Positions 28,221-36,233 of a stretch of DNA of 64,000 nucleotides are shown here, piece after piece (position 1 is the first letter of the stretch; each line of letters opens with the position of its first letter). Both the position numbers and the translations under genes were made by a program. The DNA is from Agrococcus jejuensis. GTDB taxonomy: Bacteria; Actinomycetota; Actinomycetes; Actinomycetales; Microbacteriaceae. Location of the stretch: contig NZ_VEFR01000001.1 of NCBI RefSeq assembly GCF_007679035.1, forward strand, positions 434,001 through 498,000, written 5' to 3'. Under the pieces are notes generated by a model that was not told the origin of the DNA, searched no databases, and saw nothing but the letters and a program-made list of their open reading frames with translations.

Positions 28221-28823
28221 TCAGGCATCGAGCGCGGCCTGCTGGGCGGCGCGGCGCTCGGGGGAGAAGACGAGGTCCCAGGGGATGTCGCCGGAGTCGA
28301 TGCGGGCGGTGGTCTCGCGCGTCCAGTCGGCCTCGGCGCGGGTGAGGTGCAGCTCGAGCGCGAGCTCGAGCCAGACGGCCTCCGGCAGGTCCGTGCGGCC
28401 GAGGTCGTCGGCGGCGTCGGCCATGTCGGATGCGGCGGCTTCCAGGGCAGCGACGCGGTCGCCGAGGGCCGCCACGACGGCGTCGCGCGGCAGGTTGTGC
28501 GCCTCGGAGATCGCGAGGCGGAACGGCGGATGCTCCTGCTCGGGCTCGGCGAGCATCGTGCGCAGCTGCGCCTCGAGCGCCGAGCGACCGTCGTCGGTGA
28601 TGCGGTAGGTGGTGCGCTCGGGTCGATTGCCCTCGCGGTCGGTCCCCACCTCGGCGACGAGGCCCTCGGCCTCGAGGCGCGCGATGGCGTGGTAGAGCGT
28701 GCCGGTCCTGATGCGCACGACGCGGTCGGCGCGACGGTGCATGAGCAGGCGGTAGCAGTCGTAGGGATGCCTGGGCTCCTCGGCGAGCACGCCGAGTGTG
28801 GCGACCTGCAGGGGCGTGAGCAT
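28221..28823 (-). CDS. PadR-family transcriptional regulator
   Basis: This 200-residue repressor has the PadR winged helix at residues 1-85 (LTPLQVATLGVLAEEPRHPYDCYRL; GTLYHAIARLEAEGLV) and a helical C-terminal dimerisation/ligand domain. PadR proteins control drug pumps and phenolic-acid genes. It is in one transcription unit with the DHA2 transporter. GGAGGG lies seven bases before the ATG. A near-perfect 20-bp palindrome 19 bases upstream of the start (28842-28861) is a good candidate for its own operator, giving autoregulation and control of the pump. Confidence 0.92.
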   Translation of the reverse strand: MLTPLQVATLGVLAEEPRHPYDCYRLLMHRRADRVVRIRTGTLYHAIARLEAEGLVAEVGTDREGNRPERTTYRITDDGRSALEAQLRTMLAEPEQEHPPFRLAISEAHNLPRDAVVAALGDRVAALEAAASDMADAADDLGRTDLPEAVWLELALELHLTRAEADWTRETTARIDSGDIPWDLVFSPERRAAQQAALDA

Positions 28824-28841
28824 GCGACTCCCTCCGTGTCG

Positions 28842-28861
28842 ACTATTCCGCGCGGAGTAGT
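28842..28861. promoter_or_regulatory. Candidate PadR operator (20-bp palindrome)
   Basis: The half-sites ACTATTCCGC and GCGGAGTAGT form an inverted repeat with one mismatched pair, immediately upstream of the padR ribosome site and overlapping the expected promoter. This is the usual place for PadR autorepression. Binding is inferred. Confidence 0.55.
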
Positions 28862-28980
28862 CTGCCACGCCCGTCGGACATGCACCACCGCTGGCGCGTC
28901 GATCGGCGCGGCGCACGGTAGGCTAGGCGGCTGGCCACCGTCGGCCGCAGCCACCCGCTCCCGACCCGCTGGGCACCGCC

Positions 28981-30591
28981 ATGATCTCCGTCACCGACCT
29001 CGACCTGTCCGTCGGCGCACGCACCCTCATGTCCGGCGTCTCCTTCCGCGTCGAGAAGGGCGACAAGATCGGCCTCGTCGGCCGCAACGGCGCAGGCAAG
29101 ACGACGATGACGAAGGTGCTCGCCGGCGTCACGGACGACCGCGACGGGCACGACTTCTCGGGCACCATCGAGCGCTCCGGCGAGATCGGCTACCTGCCGC
29201 AGGACCCGCGCTCGGGCGACCCGAAGCAGACGGCGCGCACGCGCATCCTCGACGCCCGCGGCATCGGATCCGTGCTCGAGGAGATGCGCACCGCGACCGA
29301 GCGCATGGCCCTCGGCGGCGCCGAGGGCGAGCGCGCCATGAAGGCGTACTCGCGCGCCGAGGACGCGTTCCTCGGTCTCGGTGGCTACGCGGCGGAGGCG
29401 GAGGGGGCGGCGATCGCGTCGAACCTCAAGCTGCCCGAGCGCATCCTCGACCAGCCGCTCGAGACGCTCTCGGGCGGTCAGCGTCGCCGCATCGAGCTGG
29501 CGCGCATCCTCTTCTCGGGTGCCGAGACGATGATCCTCGACGAGCCGACGAACCACCTCGACGCCGACTCCGTCGTGTGGCTGCGCGAGTTCCTCCAGGG
29601 CTACCCGGGCGGGCTCGTGGTCATCAGCCACGACGTCGTGCTGGTGGAGGAGACCGTCAACCGCGTCTTCTACCTCGACGCGAACCGCCAGGTCATCGAC
29701 ATCTACAACATGGGCTGGAAGCACTACCTGCGCCAGCGAGAGGCGGATGCGGAGCGCCGCAAGCGCGAGCGCACGAACGCCGAGCGCCAGGCCGGCGTGC
29801 TGAAGACGCAGGCGGCGAAGATGGGGGCGCGCGCCTCGGGCGCCGTCGCCGCCAAGCAGATGGCGAAGCGCGCCGACCGGCTCATGTCGGGCCTCGAGGC
29901 CGTGCGCGCCGACGACAAGGTCGCGAAGCTGCGCTTCCCGAAGCCCGCGCCGTGCGGCAGGACGCCGCTGCAGGCGCACGACCTGTCGAAGTCGTACGGC
30001 TCGCTCGAGATCTTCTCGGCCGTCGACCTCGCCGTCGACCGCGGCGCGAAGGTCGTCGCGCTCGGGCTCAACGGCGCCGGCAAGACGACGCTGCTGCGCA
30101 TCCTGGCAGGCGTCTCCGAGTCGGACACGGGCGAGATCGAGCGCGGCCACGGCCTGCGCATCGGCTACTACGCGCAGGAGCACGAGACGCTCGACGTCGA
30201 CCGCACCGTGCTCGAGAACATGGTCTCGTCGGCGCCCGACATCGGCGAGGTCGAGGCACGGCGAGTGCTGGGCTCCTTCCTCTTCTCCGGCGACGACGTG
30301 CACAAGCCCGCACGCGTGCTGTCGGGCGGCGAGAAGACGCGCCTGAGCCTCGCGACCCTCGTGGTGTCGGCGGCGAACGTGCTGCTGCTCGACGAGCCGA
30401 CGAACAACCTCGACCCTGCGAGCCGCGAGGAGATCCTCGGAGCCCTCGCCTCGTTCGAGGGCGCCGTGGTGCTCGTGAGCCACGACGCGGGCGCCGTCGA
30501 GGCGCTGCACCCCGACCGCGTGCTGATCATGCCCGACGGCACCGAGGACCACTGGAACCCCGAGTACCTCGAGCTCATCGAGCTCGCCTAG
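28981..30591 (+). CDS. ABC-F family ATPase (ribosome-associated)
   Basis: This 536-residue protein has two ABC domains and no membrane part, the ABC-F layout; such proteins act on the ribosome, for translation factors (EttA-like) or antibiotic protection. Domain 1: GRNGAGKTT, LSGGQRRRIEL, MILDEPTNHLD. Then comes a charged P-site tip linker (about residues 250-320, rich in Lys/Arg/Ala). Domain 2: GLNGAGKTT, LSGGEKTRLSL, LLLDEPTNNLD. A TAGGCT at 28919-28924 may be its -10 box. The neighbourhood with SURF1, DUF3099 and FabG is common in Microbacteriaceae, arguing for a housekeeping role over resistance. Confidence 0.92.
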   Translation: MISVTDLDLSVGARTLMSGVSFRVEKGDKIGLVGRNGAGKTTMTKVLAGVTDDRDGHDFSGTIERSGEIGYLPQDPRSGDPKQTARTRILDARGIGSVLEEMRTATERMALGGAEGERAMKAYSRAEDAFLGLGGYAAEAEGAAIASNLKLPERILDQPLETLSGGQRRRIELARILFSGAETMILDEPTNHLDADSVVWLREFLQGYPGGLVVISHDVVLVEETVNRVFYLDANRQVIDIYNMGWKHYLRQREADAERRKRERTNAERQAGVLKTQAAKMGARASGAVAAKQMAKRADRLMSGLEAVRADDKVAKLRFPKPAPCGRTPLQAHDLSKSYGSLEIFSAVDLAVDRGAKVVALGLNGAGKTTLLRILAGVSESDTGEIERGHGLRIGYYAQEHETLDVDRTVLENMVSSAPDIGEVEARRVLGSFLFSGDDVHKPARVLSGGEKTRLSLATLVVSAANVLLLDEPTNNLDPASREEILGALASFEGAVVLVSHDAGAVEALHPDRVLIMPDGTEDHWNPEYLELIELA

Positions 30592-30616
30592 CCCGCTCGG
30601 GCCTCCCGCGAGGACC

Positions 30617-30622
30617 TAGGGT
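30617..30622 (+). promoter_or_regulatory. -10 box of a leaderless promoter (TAGGGT)
   Basis: TAGGGT lies seven bases before the ATG of the TRIC-like gene, with no ribosome site between. Confidence 0.5.
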
Positions 30623-30629
30623 CGGACGC

Positions 30630-31292
30630 ATGATCGACGGCTGGCTCGGCGCCGTGCACGCCGCCCTCGTGGGCCTCGGCGTGCTCGCCTTCTCGATCTC
30701 CGGGGCGCAGCTCGCCGCCGAGAAGCGCATGGACGTCGTCGGCATGGCCTTCCTCGCCGTCGTCACGGCGACGGGCGGCGGCATGCTGCGCGACCTGCTC
30801 GTCGGCCGCACGCCCGTCGTGCTCGTCGACGTGTGGATGGTGGGCGTCGCGATCGCGGGTGCCGCGATCGTCTTCGCGCTGCACCGGTGGATCGCGCACC
30901 TCGCGCGCCCGGTGCTCGTCTTCGACGCCATCGGCCTCGGCATCTTCTGCGTCGAGGGCACGATCGTCGCCATGGATGCGGGCATCGGCCCCGTGGGGGC
31001 CGCCATCGTGGGCATGCTCACGGGCGTCGGCGGCGGCATCCTGCGCGACGTGCTCGGCAACGACATCCCCACCGTCATGCGGCGCGAGTCGCGGCTCTAC
31101 CTGCTGCCCGCCCTGGCCGGCTCGGGGCTCACGGCGCTGCTCGTCGAGCTCGGCGTCGCGACCACGTGGGTGCTCGTCGGCGTCGGCGCCGCGGTGATCG
31201 CGTTCCGACTGCTCGCGGAGCGCTTCCGGTGGCGCGTGCCCGCGCTGTCGACGACCGTGCTGCCGATCGTGCGCGGCGACGACGAGCGCTAG
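30630..31292 (+). CDS. TRIC-like cation channel / UPF0126 membrane protein
   Basis: This 220-residue protein has seven hydrophobic segments and two copies of the UPF0126 (YicG/TRIC) repeat: FSISGAQLAAEKRMD...TATGGGMLRDLLVGRTP and VEGTIVAMDAG...TGVGGGILRDVLGNDIP. Prokaryotic TRIC homologues conduct monovalent cations; some UPF0126 members have been linked to amino-acid uptake. No operon partner is evident. Confidence 0.88.
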   Translation: MIDGWLGAVHAALVGLGVLAFSISGAQLAAEKRMDVVGMAFLAVVTATGGGMLRDLLVGRTPVVLVDVWMVGVAIAGAAIVFALHRWIAHLARPVLVFDAIGLGIFCVEGTIVAMDAGIGPVGAAIVGMLTGVGGGILRDVLGNDIPTVMRRESRLYLLPALAGSGLTALLVELGVATTWVLVGVGAAVIAFRLLAERFRWRVPALSTTVLPIVRGDDER

Positions 31293-31317
31293 GCGCCGCG
31301 CTCGACGACCTGGGCGC

Positions 31318-32136
31318 TCAGCGCTCCGCGCCGTCGAGGATCGCGTCCTCGATGTCGGCATCCGAGCGACGCCTGGCGCGACGCGGCTCGCGCGGCTGCT
31401 CCTCGAGCTCCTCGTCGCCGCGGGCCTCGCGCCGCAGCGCCCACACGAACCCGACGAAGCCCATGATCGCGAAGACGAACCACTGCAGCGTGTACGACAG
31501 GTGCGGTCCCTCGTCGAGCACGGGACGCGTGAAGGGTGCGAGATCGTCGGCGACCTCGCCGTCCTCGGTCGCGAGCAGCCCGTACGCGCCCGTGTACACG
31601 GGCTCGTCGTGCGTCTGGGCGATCGCGTCGAGGTCGACCGACGCGATCTGCCCCTCGGGAGCGCCGCGACCGGCGATCTCGCCCTCGTCCTCCCGCAGCC
31701 GCACGACGATCGTCACGTCGCCGTCGGGCGGCGCGGGCACCGAGTCGGGCGCCTCCGACGTGGCGCCCGGCGGCACCCAGCCGCGGTCGACGAGCAGGAT
31801 GCTGCCCGCATCCGTGCGGAACGGCACGACGACGTCGAAGCCCACCGCGGTGTCGCGCACGCGACCGCGCAGCAGCAGCTGCTCGTCCGCGAGGTACTCG
31901 CCCGACACCTCGACGACCGACCACTGCTGGTCGATCTCGTAGTCGTCGGTCTCCGTCAGCACGTCGCCGAGCGGCACCGGTGCCTCGTCGTAGTTGGCGT
32001 CGAGGCGGGCGATGGCCGCGAGGGCCTCCTCACGGCGGTGCCACTGCCACGAGCCGAGCGCGACGCAGACGGTCGCGAACACGAGCACGAGGGCCAGGTA
32101 GCCGAGCCAGCGGCGAGTGCGGAGCAGCGCGAGCAT
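31318..32136 (-). CDS. SURF1-family cytochrome c oxidase assembly protein
   Basis: SURF1 helps insert haem A into cytochrome c oxidase. The 272-residue protein has an N-terminal helix (about 11-28), a large extracytoplasmic domain with DRGWVPPG and the family's GSWQWHRREEAL just after helix 1. A second helix lies near residue 215-235 (YTLQWFVFAIMGFVGFVWAL), and a charged Glu/Arg tail follows. It overlaps the preceding small gene as ATGA. It fits with ctaA and ctaB elsewhere in the window, all serving the aa3 oxidase. Confidence 0.92.
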   Translation of the reverse strand: MLALLRTRRWLGYLALVLVFATVCVALGSWQWHRREEALAAIARLDANYDEAPVPLGDVLTETDDYEIDQQWSVVEVSGEYLADEQLLLRGRVRDTAVGFDVVVPFRTDAGSILLVDRGWVPPGATSEAPDSVPAPPDGDVTIVVRLREDEGEIAGRGAPEGQIASVDLDAIAQTHDEPVYTGAYGLLATEDGEVADDLAPFTRPVLDEGPHLSYTLQWFVFAIMGFVGFVWALRREARGDEELEEQPREPRRARRRSDADIEDAILDGAER

Positions 32137-32372
32137 CAGCCGACCCGCTCGACGGTCGTGCCGAACGCGACGACCTCGACGGGGAAGTCGCGGCTCGCGA
32201 GCCAGTCGCGCAGGTGGTCGCGGTGCGCGTCGCACGCAGCCCACTCCTTCACACGCGACTCCGGATGGATGCGCGGGTTGCGCCACGCGATCGTCCATGC
32301 GGCAGCGTCGTGACAGCCCGCCGCCGAGCACTCGGGAGCATCGGCCATCCGGCCCAGGTCGAAGATGCTCAC
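32136..32372 (-). CDS. Small Cys/His protein between DUF3099 and SURF1 (78 aa)
   Basis: I do not recognise a named family for this 78-residue soluble protein. It has Cys-x4-Cys (CSAAGC), then ACDAHRDH, a Cys/His set that could bind zinc or another metal. It starts at GTG overlapping the DUF3099 stop (GTGA), and its stop overlaps SURF1 (ATGA), so it is co-translated with both. The overlap on both sides makes it certain to be expressed with SURF1; a link to oxidase assembly is only inferred. Confidence 0.82.
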   Translation of the reverse strand: MSIFDLGRMADAPECSAAGCHDAAAWTIAWRNPRIHPESRVKEWAACDAHRDHLRDWLASRDFPVEVVAFGTTVERVG

Positions 32373-32629
32373 GACTCGATCTGCCTACGGGTCACGCGGT
32401 CGGTCTTCGTGCCGAGCTGGCTCGACGCGTTCGCGGCGACGACGGCGATCCACGGGATCACGACGGCGACGATGGCCGGTGCGACCTTCCACCAGTCCGG
32501 CAGGACGATGAAGAGCACGATGCACACCATGCGGATGCCCATCATGATCAGGTACGTCCTCGTACGCCTGCGTCGATCCTCGGTCGGCGACACAGGGAGG
32601 TCGGTGATGGACTGCTCGTCGTGCTGCAT
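32369..32629 (-). CDS. DUF3099 membrane protein
   Basis: This 86-residue protein has two predicted membrane helices (YLIMMGIRMVCIVLFIVL and VAPAIVAVVIPWIAVVAAN) after a charged N-terminus. It matches the actinobacterial DUF3099 family, whose function is unknown. AGGAA lies five bases before the ATG, and TACGCT about 13 bases further upstream may be its -10 box. It is the first gene of a DUF3099-small protein-SURF1 operon and is divergent from fabG. Confidence 0.88.
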   Translation of the reverse strand: MQHDEQSITDLPVSPTEDRRRRTRTYLIMMGIRMVCIVLFIVLPDWWKVAPAIVAVVIPWIAVVAANASSQLGTKTDRVTRRQIES

Positions 32630-32716
32630 TGGGTTCCTGAGCACAAGCGTACGCCTGGCTAGGGTTGTCGAGGACGCCCTTGCACCCGGGCGTCGAACGC
32701 GCTTCGAGAGGTCTCC

Positions 32717-33421
32717 ATGTCCCGTACCGTGCTCGTCACCGGCGGCAACCGCGGCATCGGCCGCGCCATCGCCACCGCCTTCGTCGACGCCGGCTACCGC
32801 GTCGCCGTCACCGCCCGCTCGGGCGAGGGCCCCGAGGGCACGCTCACGGTGCGCGCCGACGTCACCGATGCAGCATCCATCGACGCCGCCTACTCGCAGA
32901 TCGAGGCCGAGCTCGGCCCCGTCGAGATCGTGGTGGCGAACGCGGGCATCACGCGCGACACCCTGCTCATGCGCATGAGCGAGCAGGACTTCTCCGACGT
33001 CGTCGACACGAACCTCACGGGCTCGTTCCGCGTCGTGCAGCGCGCGTCGAAGGGCATGCTGCGCGCCAAGTTCGGCCGCATCATCCTCGTCTCGAGCGTC
33101 ATCGGCCTGTTCGGCGGCGCCGGCCAGGCGAACTACGCGGCGTCGAAGGCGGGCCTCGTGGGTCTCGCCCGCTCGATCACGCGCGAGCTCGGCTCGCGCG
33201 GCATCACGGCCAACGTCGTCGCCCCGGGCTTCATCGAGACGGACATGACGGATGCGCTGCCCGCCGAGCAGCAGGCGCAGTACAAGTCGCAGATCCCTGC
33301 GGGCCGCTTCGCGAGCCCCGAGGAGGTCGCGAAGGTCATCACGTGGCTCGCGTCGGACGACGCCGCCTACGTGTCGGGCGCCGTCATCCCCGTGGATGGC
33401 GGCCTCGGGATGGGGCACTAG
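32717..33421 (+). CDS. fabG: 3-oxoacyl-[acyl-carrier-protein] reductase FabG
   Basis: FabG reduces 3-ketoacyl-ACP with NADPH in fatty acid elongation. The 234-residue SDR has TGGNRGIGRAIA, NAGITRD, the catalytic Ser (LVSSVIG) and YAASKAG, and the FabG-like ending VSGAVIPVDGGLGMGH. TAGGGT at 32661-32666 is a possible -10 with a leader of about 45 bases and GAGAGG near the ATG. Its position beside DUF3099 and SURF1 is conserved in relatives. Other SDR roles cannot be excluded but the match is close. Confidence 0.9.
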   Translation: MSRTVLVTGGNRGIGRAIATAFVDAGYRVAVTARSGEGPEGTLTVRADVTDAASIDAAYSQIEAELGPVEIVVANAGITRDTLLMRMSEQDFSDVVDTNLTGSFRVVQRASKGMLRAKFGRIILVSSVIGLFGGAGQANYAASKAGLVGLARSITRELGSRGITANVVAPGFIETDMTDALPAEQQAQYKSQIPAGRFASPEEVAKVITWLASDDAAYVSGAVIPVDGGLGMGH

Positions 33422-33499
33422 ACGGCCGCGGCGCCGGCGCGGCATGCCTCCGAGGGGCTGCCGCGCGGGCCTTGGACCACGCCCGTCGCCGCCGGCATC

Positions 33500-34633
33500 G
33501 TGTCGGGGCTCGTGGGCTTCACGTCGGCCTTCGTCGTCGTGCTGCAGGGGCTCGCAGCGGTCGGCGCGTCGCCCGACGAGGCGGCGTCGGGCCTGCTCGC
33601 CGTGACGATCGCGATGGGCGTCGCCTCCATCGTCATGGCGGTGGCGACGCGACTGCCCATCACGGTCGCGTGGTCGACGCCGGGCGCCGCGCTGCTGGTC
33701 GGCACAGGCGTCGTCGACGGCGGCTGGCCGGCGGCCGTCGGCGCGTTCCTCGTCACGGGCGTGCTCGTGGCGCTCACGGGACTCGTGCCGTGGCTCGGGC
33801 GCGCGATCGCGGCGATCCCCACGTCGATCGCGCAGGCGATGCTCGCCGGCGTGCTGCTGCAGCTGTGCCTCGGCGTCGTCACGGGGCTCGCGGCGAACCC
33901 GCTCGCCGTCGCACCGGTCGTGGTCGTGTGGATCGCCGCATCGCGGCTCGCGCCGCGCTTCGCAGCACCGCTCGCGTTCGCGACCGCGGCGATCGTGATC
34001 GCGATCCATCTCGGAGCCACCGGCGTCGCCCCCGCGGCGTCGGAGCTGACGCCCCACGTCGCGATCACGACGCCGACGTTCACGGTGGCCGGCATCGTCG
34101 GCATCGCGCTGCCGCTCTTCCTCGTGACGATGGCCTCGCAGAACGTGCCGGGCGTCGCCGTGATGCGGGGGCTCGGCTACACGGTGCCGTGGCGGCCGAC
34201 GATGGTCGTCACCGGTGCCGGCACGATGCTCGCCGCACCGCTCGGCGGACACGCGATCAACCTCGCCGCCATCTCGGCAGCGCTCGCCGCAGGACCGGAT
34301 GCGGGGGAGGACCGATCGCGTCGCTGGCTCGCCTCGGTGTCGTCGGGCACGTTGCTCGTCGTGCTCGGCATCGGCTCGAGCGCGCTGGCGACGCTCGTCG
34401 GCCTCGCGCCCGTCGGCGTCGTCGCGGCCGTCGCAGGGCTCGCGCTGCTCGGCACGCTCGCGTCGTCGCTGCACGCGGCCCTCGACGATGCCGCCGACCG
34501 CATCCCCGCGGTCGCAGCGTTCGCCGTCGCGGCGTCGGGCATCGCGATCGCCGGCGTCAGCGCCGCGTTCTGGGCACTCGTGGTGGGGATCCTGCTGCGC
34601 GCGGTGCTCCGCGGCTGGCGGCGCGCGGGCTGA
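33500..34633 (+). CDS. BenE-like benzoate/H+ symporter family transporter
   Basis: This membrane protein of 377 residues or more has about 11-12 helices and the BenE family stretches VGFTSAFVVVLQGLAAVGAS and TMASQNVPGVAVMRGLGY. BenE proteins import benzoate or related aromatic acids; no aromatic catabolic genes adjoin. The start is uncertain. The frame stays open from the fabG stop, and residues such as TTPVAAGIVSGLVGF upstream of GTG 33500 look like a family N-terminus. Yet there is no ATG, GTG or TTG between 33422 and 33500 and no ribosome site at 33500. The gene may start at a non-standard codon, or a base error may hide the start. Confidence 0.78.
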   Translation: MSGLVGFTSAFVVVLQGLAAVGASPDEAASGLLAVTIAMGVASIVMAVATRLPITVAWSTPGAALLVGTGVVDGGWPAAVGAFLVTGVLVALTGLVPWLGRAIAAIPTSIAQAMLAGVLLQLCLGVVTGLAANPLAVAPVVVVWIAASRLAPRFAAPLAFATAAIVIAIHLGATGVAPAASELTPHVAITTPTFTVAGIVGIALPLFLVTMASQNVPGVAVMRGLGYTVPWRPTMVVTGAGTMLAAPLGGHAINLAAISAALAAGPDAGEDRSRRWLASVSSGTLLVVLGIGSSALATLVGLAPVGVVAAVAGLALLGTLASSLHAALDDAADRIPAVAAFAVAASGIAIAGVSAAFWALVVGILLRAVLRGWRRAG

Positions 34634-34703
34634 TCCAAGCCTGGCGCAGCCGGCGCCGCACCCGTGCGCGTGGGAGCGCGTCGACGACGGACCGGCGTGC
34701 GCA

Positions 34704-36032
34704 TCAGAAGGGCAGGCTGGCGTCGGACGGGTCAGCGATGGCCTCGCCGACCTCCACGAACGTGGGGCCCGTGGGTGGTGGTCGGTCGACGTAGTCGTGG
34801 CCGAGGGGCGAGCGCCAGTGCAGGACGCCGGGTGTCGGTTGGCGCACGGTCCAGGCGGTGGCGTGCTTGAGGGTGTGGTGGCGACGGCAGAGGTGGGCGA
34901 GGTTGCCCAGCCTGGTCGTGCCGCCGTCCTCCCACGCGACGGTGTGGTCGACGTCGTCGTCGCGCGCCTTCGCGCTGCAGCCGGGAAAGCGGCAGTGCTG
35001 GTCGCGGGCGCGGAGCAGTCGGCGTTGGGCTTCGGTCGGCGAGTAGGTGTCGACCTCGACGACGGTCCCGCGGATCGGGTCGATCAGCAGGCGCTGCCAC
35101 GTGGCCGCGACGCCGGCGAGGATCCGCGCGGTCTCGGCGTCGACGGGCTGGGCGCCATCGAGCGAGCCCGGCTCCTCGCTCGCGCCGGTCAACGTCGTGA
35201 CCGGCACGGTCACCTGGACGATGGGCTTGATGGTCGACAGCCGTCCGGCGTGCTCGATCTCGGCTCCGCCGGGCGTGCGCTCGATGGACGGTGCTCCCGT
35301 GCCGGTCAGCAGGAGCTCGCAGAACGCGTCCGCCCGCCACTGCTCAATCGACCGGGGATCGTCCTTCGACTTCGCGCGAGCACCCGCGCGCAAGCGGTCG
35401 TCGATGCCGTGGGCGAGGACCGCGGGCACGAGCGCACCGATCCACGACATGCCATCGTCCACGTCCTCGACGGTGACCCGACGCTGCTCGCGGGCTGCCT
35501 GGTGGCGCTCGACGAGCGGCTCAGCGAGGTGCGTGTCCGCCTCCCGACGGGCGACCTTCGACACCCGCGCGGGCGTGGTCGTCTCAGCCAGGGCGACCAT
35601 CTGCTGCTCGAACGCAGCCCGCTGCTCGGGCGTCACGTCCGTGTTCGACAGCACGCCGCCAGCCTCGGTGATCGCACGCACATGCCCACGGCCGATCCGT
35701 CCCTCGGCGAATGCCTCCAGCAGCACCGGCCAGGTGTCGACGAGCATCATCGCGTCGCCGATCTGCCGCTCCACCGTGCGATCCGACACCCGTGCCTGCA
35801 GTCCGATCTCGGCGGCGACGGCACGCATCTCCATCGTCGAGCGCTCGCTGCTCGACCCGCCAGCGCGGTGGAGGGCGAGGTGACCGAGGGCGGCGAGGAC
35901 GCGGAGCCGGTGCGCCTCGAGGGCCTGCATGCCCGCGTCGATGGCGGCGAGCTGCGAGAGGGCATTGGCCTGGATGGCGTCGAGCGCGGCAGCGTCGGGA
36001 CCCTGTCCCGTGCCTGTGATCTCCTGCGCCAT
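34704..36032 (-). CDS. DUF222 and HNH endonuclease domain protein
   Basis: This 442-residue protein has a long helical DUF222 domain (about residues 20-330) and a C-terminal HNH nuclease domain with CRFPGCSAKARDDDVDHTV, WEDGGTT and LCRRHHTLKH. The cysteine and histidine pairs suggest a structural zinc. Actinobacterial genomes carry many such genes (13E12-repeat-like), often in variable regions; their role is not settled. It lies next to direct repeats in the most accessory-looking stretch of the window. Confidence 0.92.
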   Translation of the reverse strand: MAQEITGTGQGPDAAALDAIQANALSQLAAIDAGMQALEAHRLRVLAALGHLALHRAGGSSSERSTMEMRAVAAEIGLQARVSDRTVERQIGDAMMLVDTWPVLLEAFAEGRIGRGHVRAITEAGGVLSNTDVTPEQRAAFEQQMVALAETTTPARVSKVARREADTHLAEPLVERHQAAREQRRVTVEDVDDGMSWIGALVPAVLAHGIDDRLRAGARAKSKDDPRSIEQWRADAFCELLLTGTGAPSIERTPGGAEIEHAGRLSTIKPIVQVTVPVTTLTGASEEPGSLDGAQPVDAETARILAGVAATWQRLLIDPIRGTVVEVDTYSPTEAQRRLLRARDQHCRFPGCSAKARDDDVDHTVAWEDGGTTRLGNLAHLCRRHHTLKHATAWTVRQPTPGVLHWRSPLGHDYVDRPPPTGPTFVEVGEAIADPSDASLPF

Positions 36033-36077
36033 GACCTGACTCTGCCAGCAACCACCGACATCGAAACCGGCGGTCGC

Positions 36078-36209
36078 GGGCTGGGTCGGGAGGGTCGGGT
36101 GCCCCTTTCGAGGCTCGCTCCGCTCGCAGCTCGAGGAGCGGTCGATGAGGCACGGTCGAGCAGGGCTTCGGGCTAGGTCGGGAGAGTGCTGTGCCCGTTC
36201 GAGGCTCGC
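36078..36209. repeat. Two imperfect 40-base direct repeats, REP-like intergenic element
   Basis: Copies at 36078-36118 and 36170-36209 share GGGCT(g/a)GGTCGGGAG, then GTGCCC and TTCGAGGCTCGC. Between them is a palindromic stretch with TCGAG/CTCGA and gctcgc elements resembling the TTCGAG...GCTCGCT...CTCGA repeats scattered in Microbacteriaceae genomes. The region 36033-36233 holds no gene. Confidence 0.6.
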
Positions 36210-36233
36210 GGCGATGCTCGCTGGACCCGCACC

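Noticed and set aside
28981-30591. Acquired antibiotic resistance ABC-F gene
   Set aside because: The neighbourhood with SURF1, DUF3099 and FabG is of the conserved housekeeping kind and there is no sign of transfer.
34664-36176. Plus-strand frame opposite the DUF222-HNH gene
   Set aside because: No motif or start signal; the HNH motif on the minus strand is clear.
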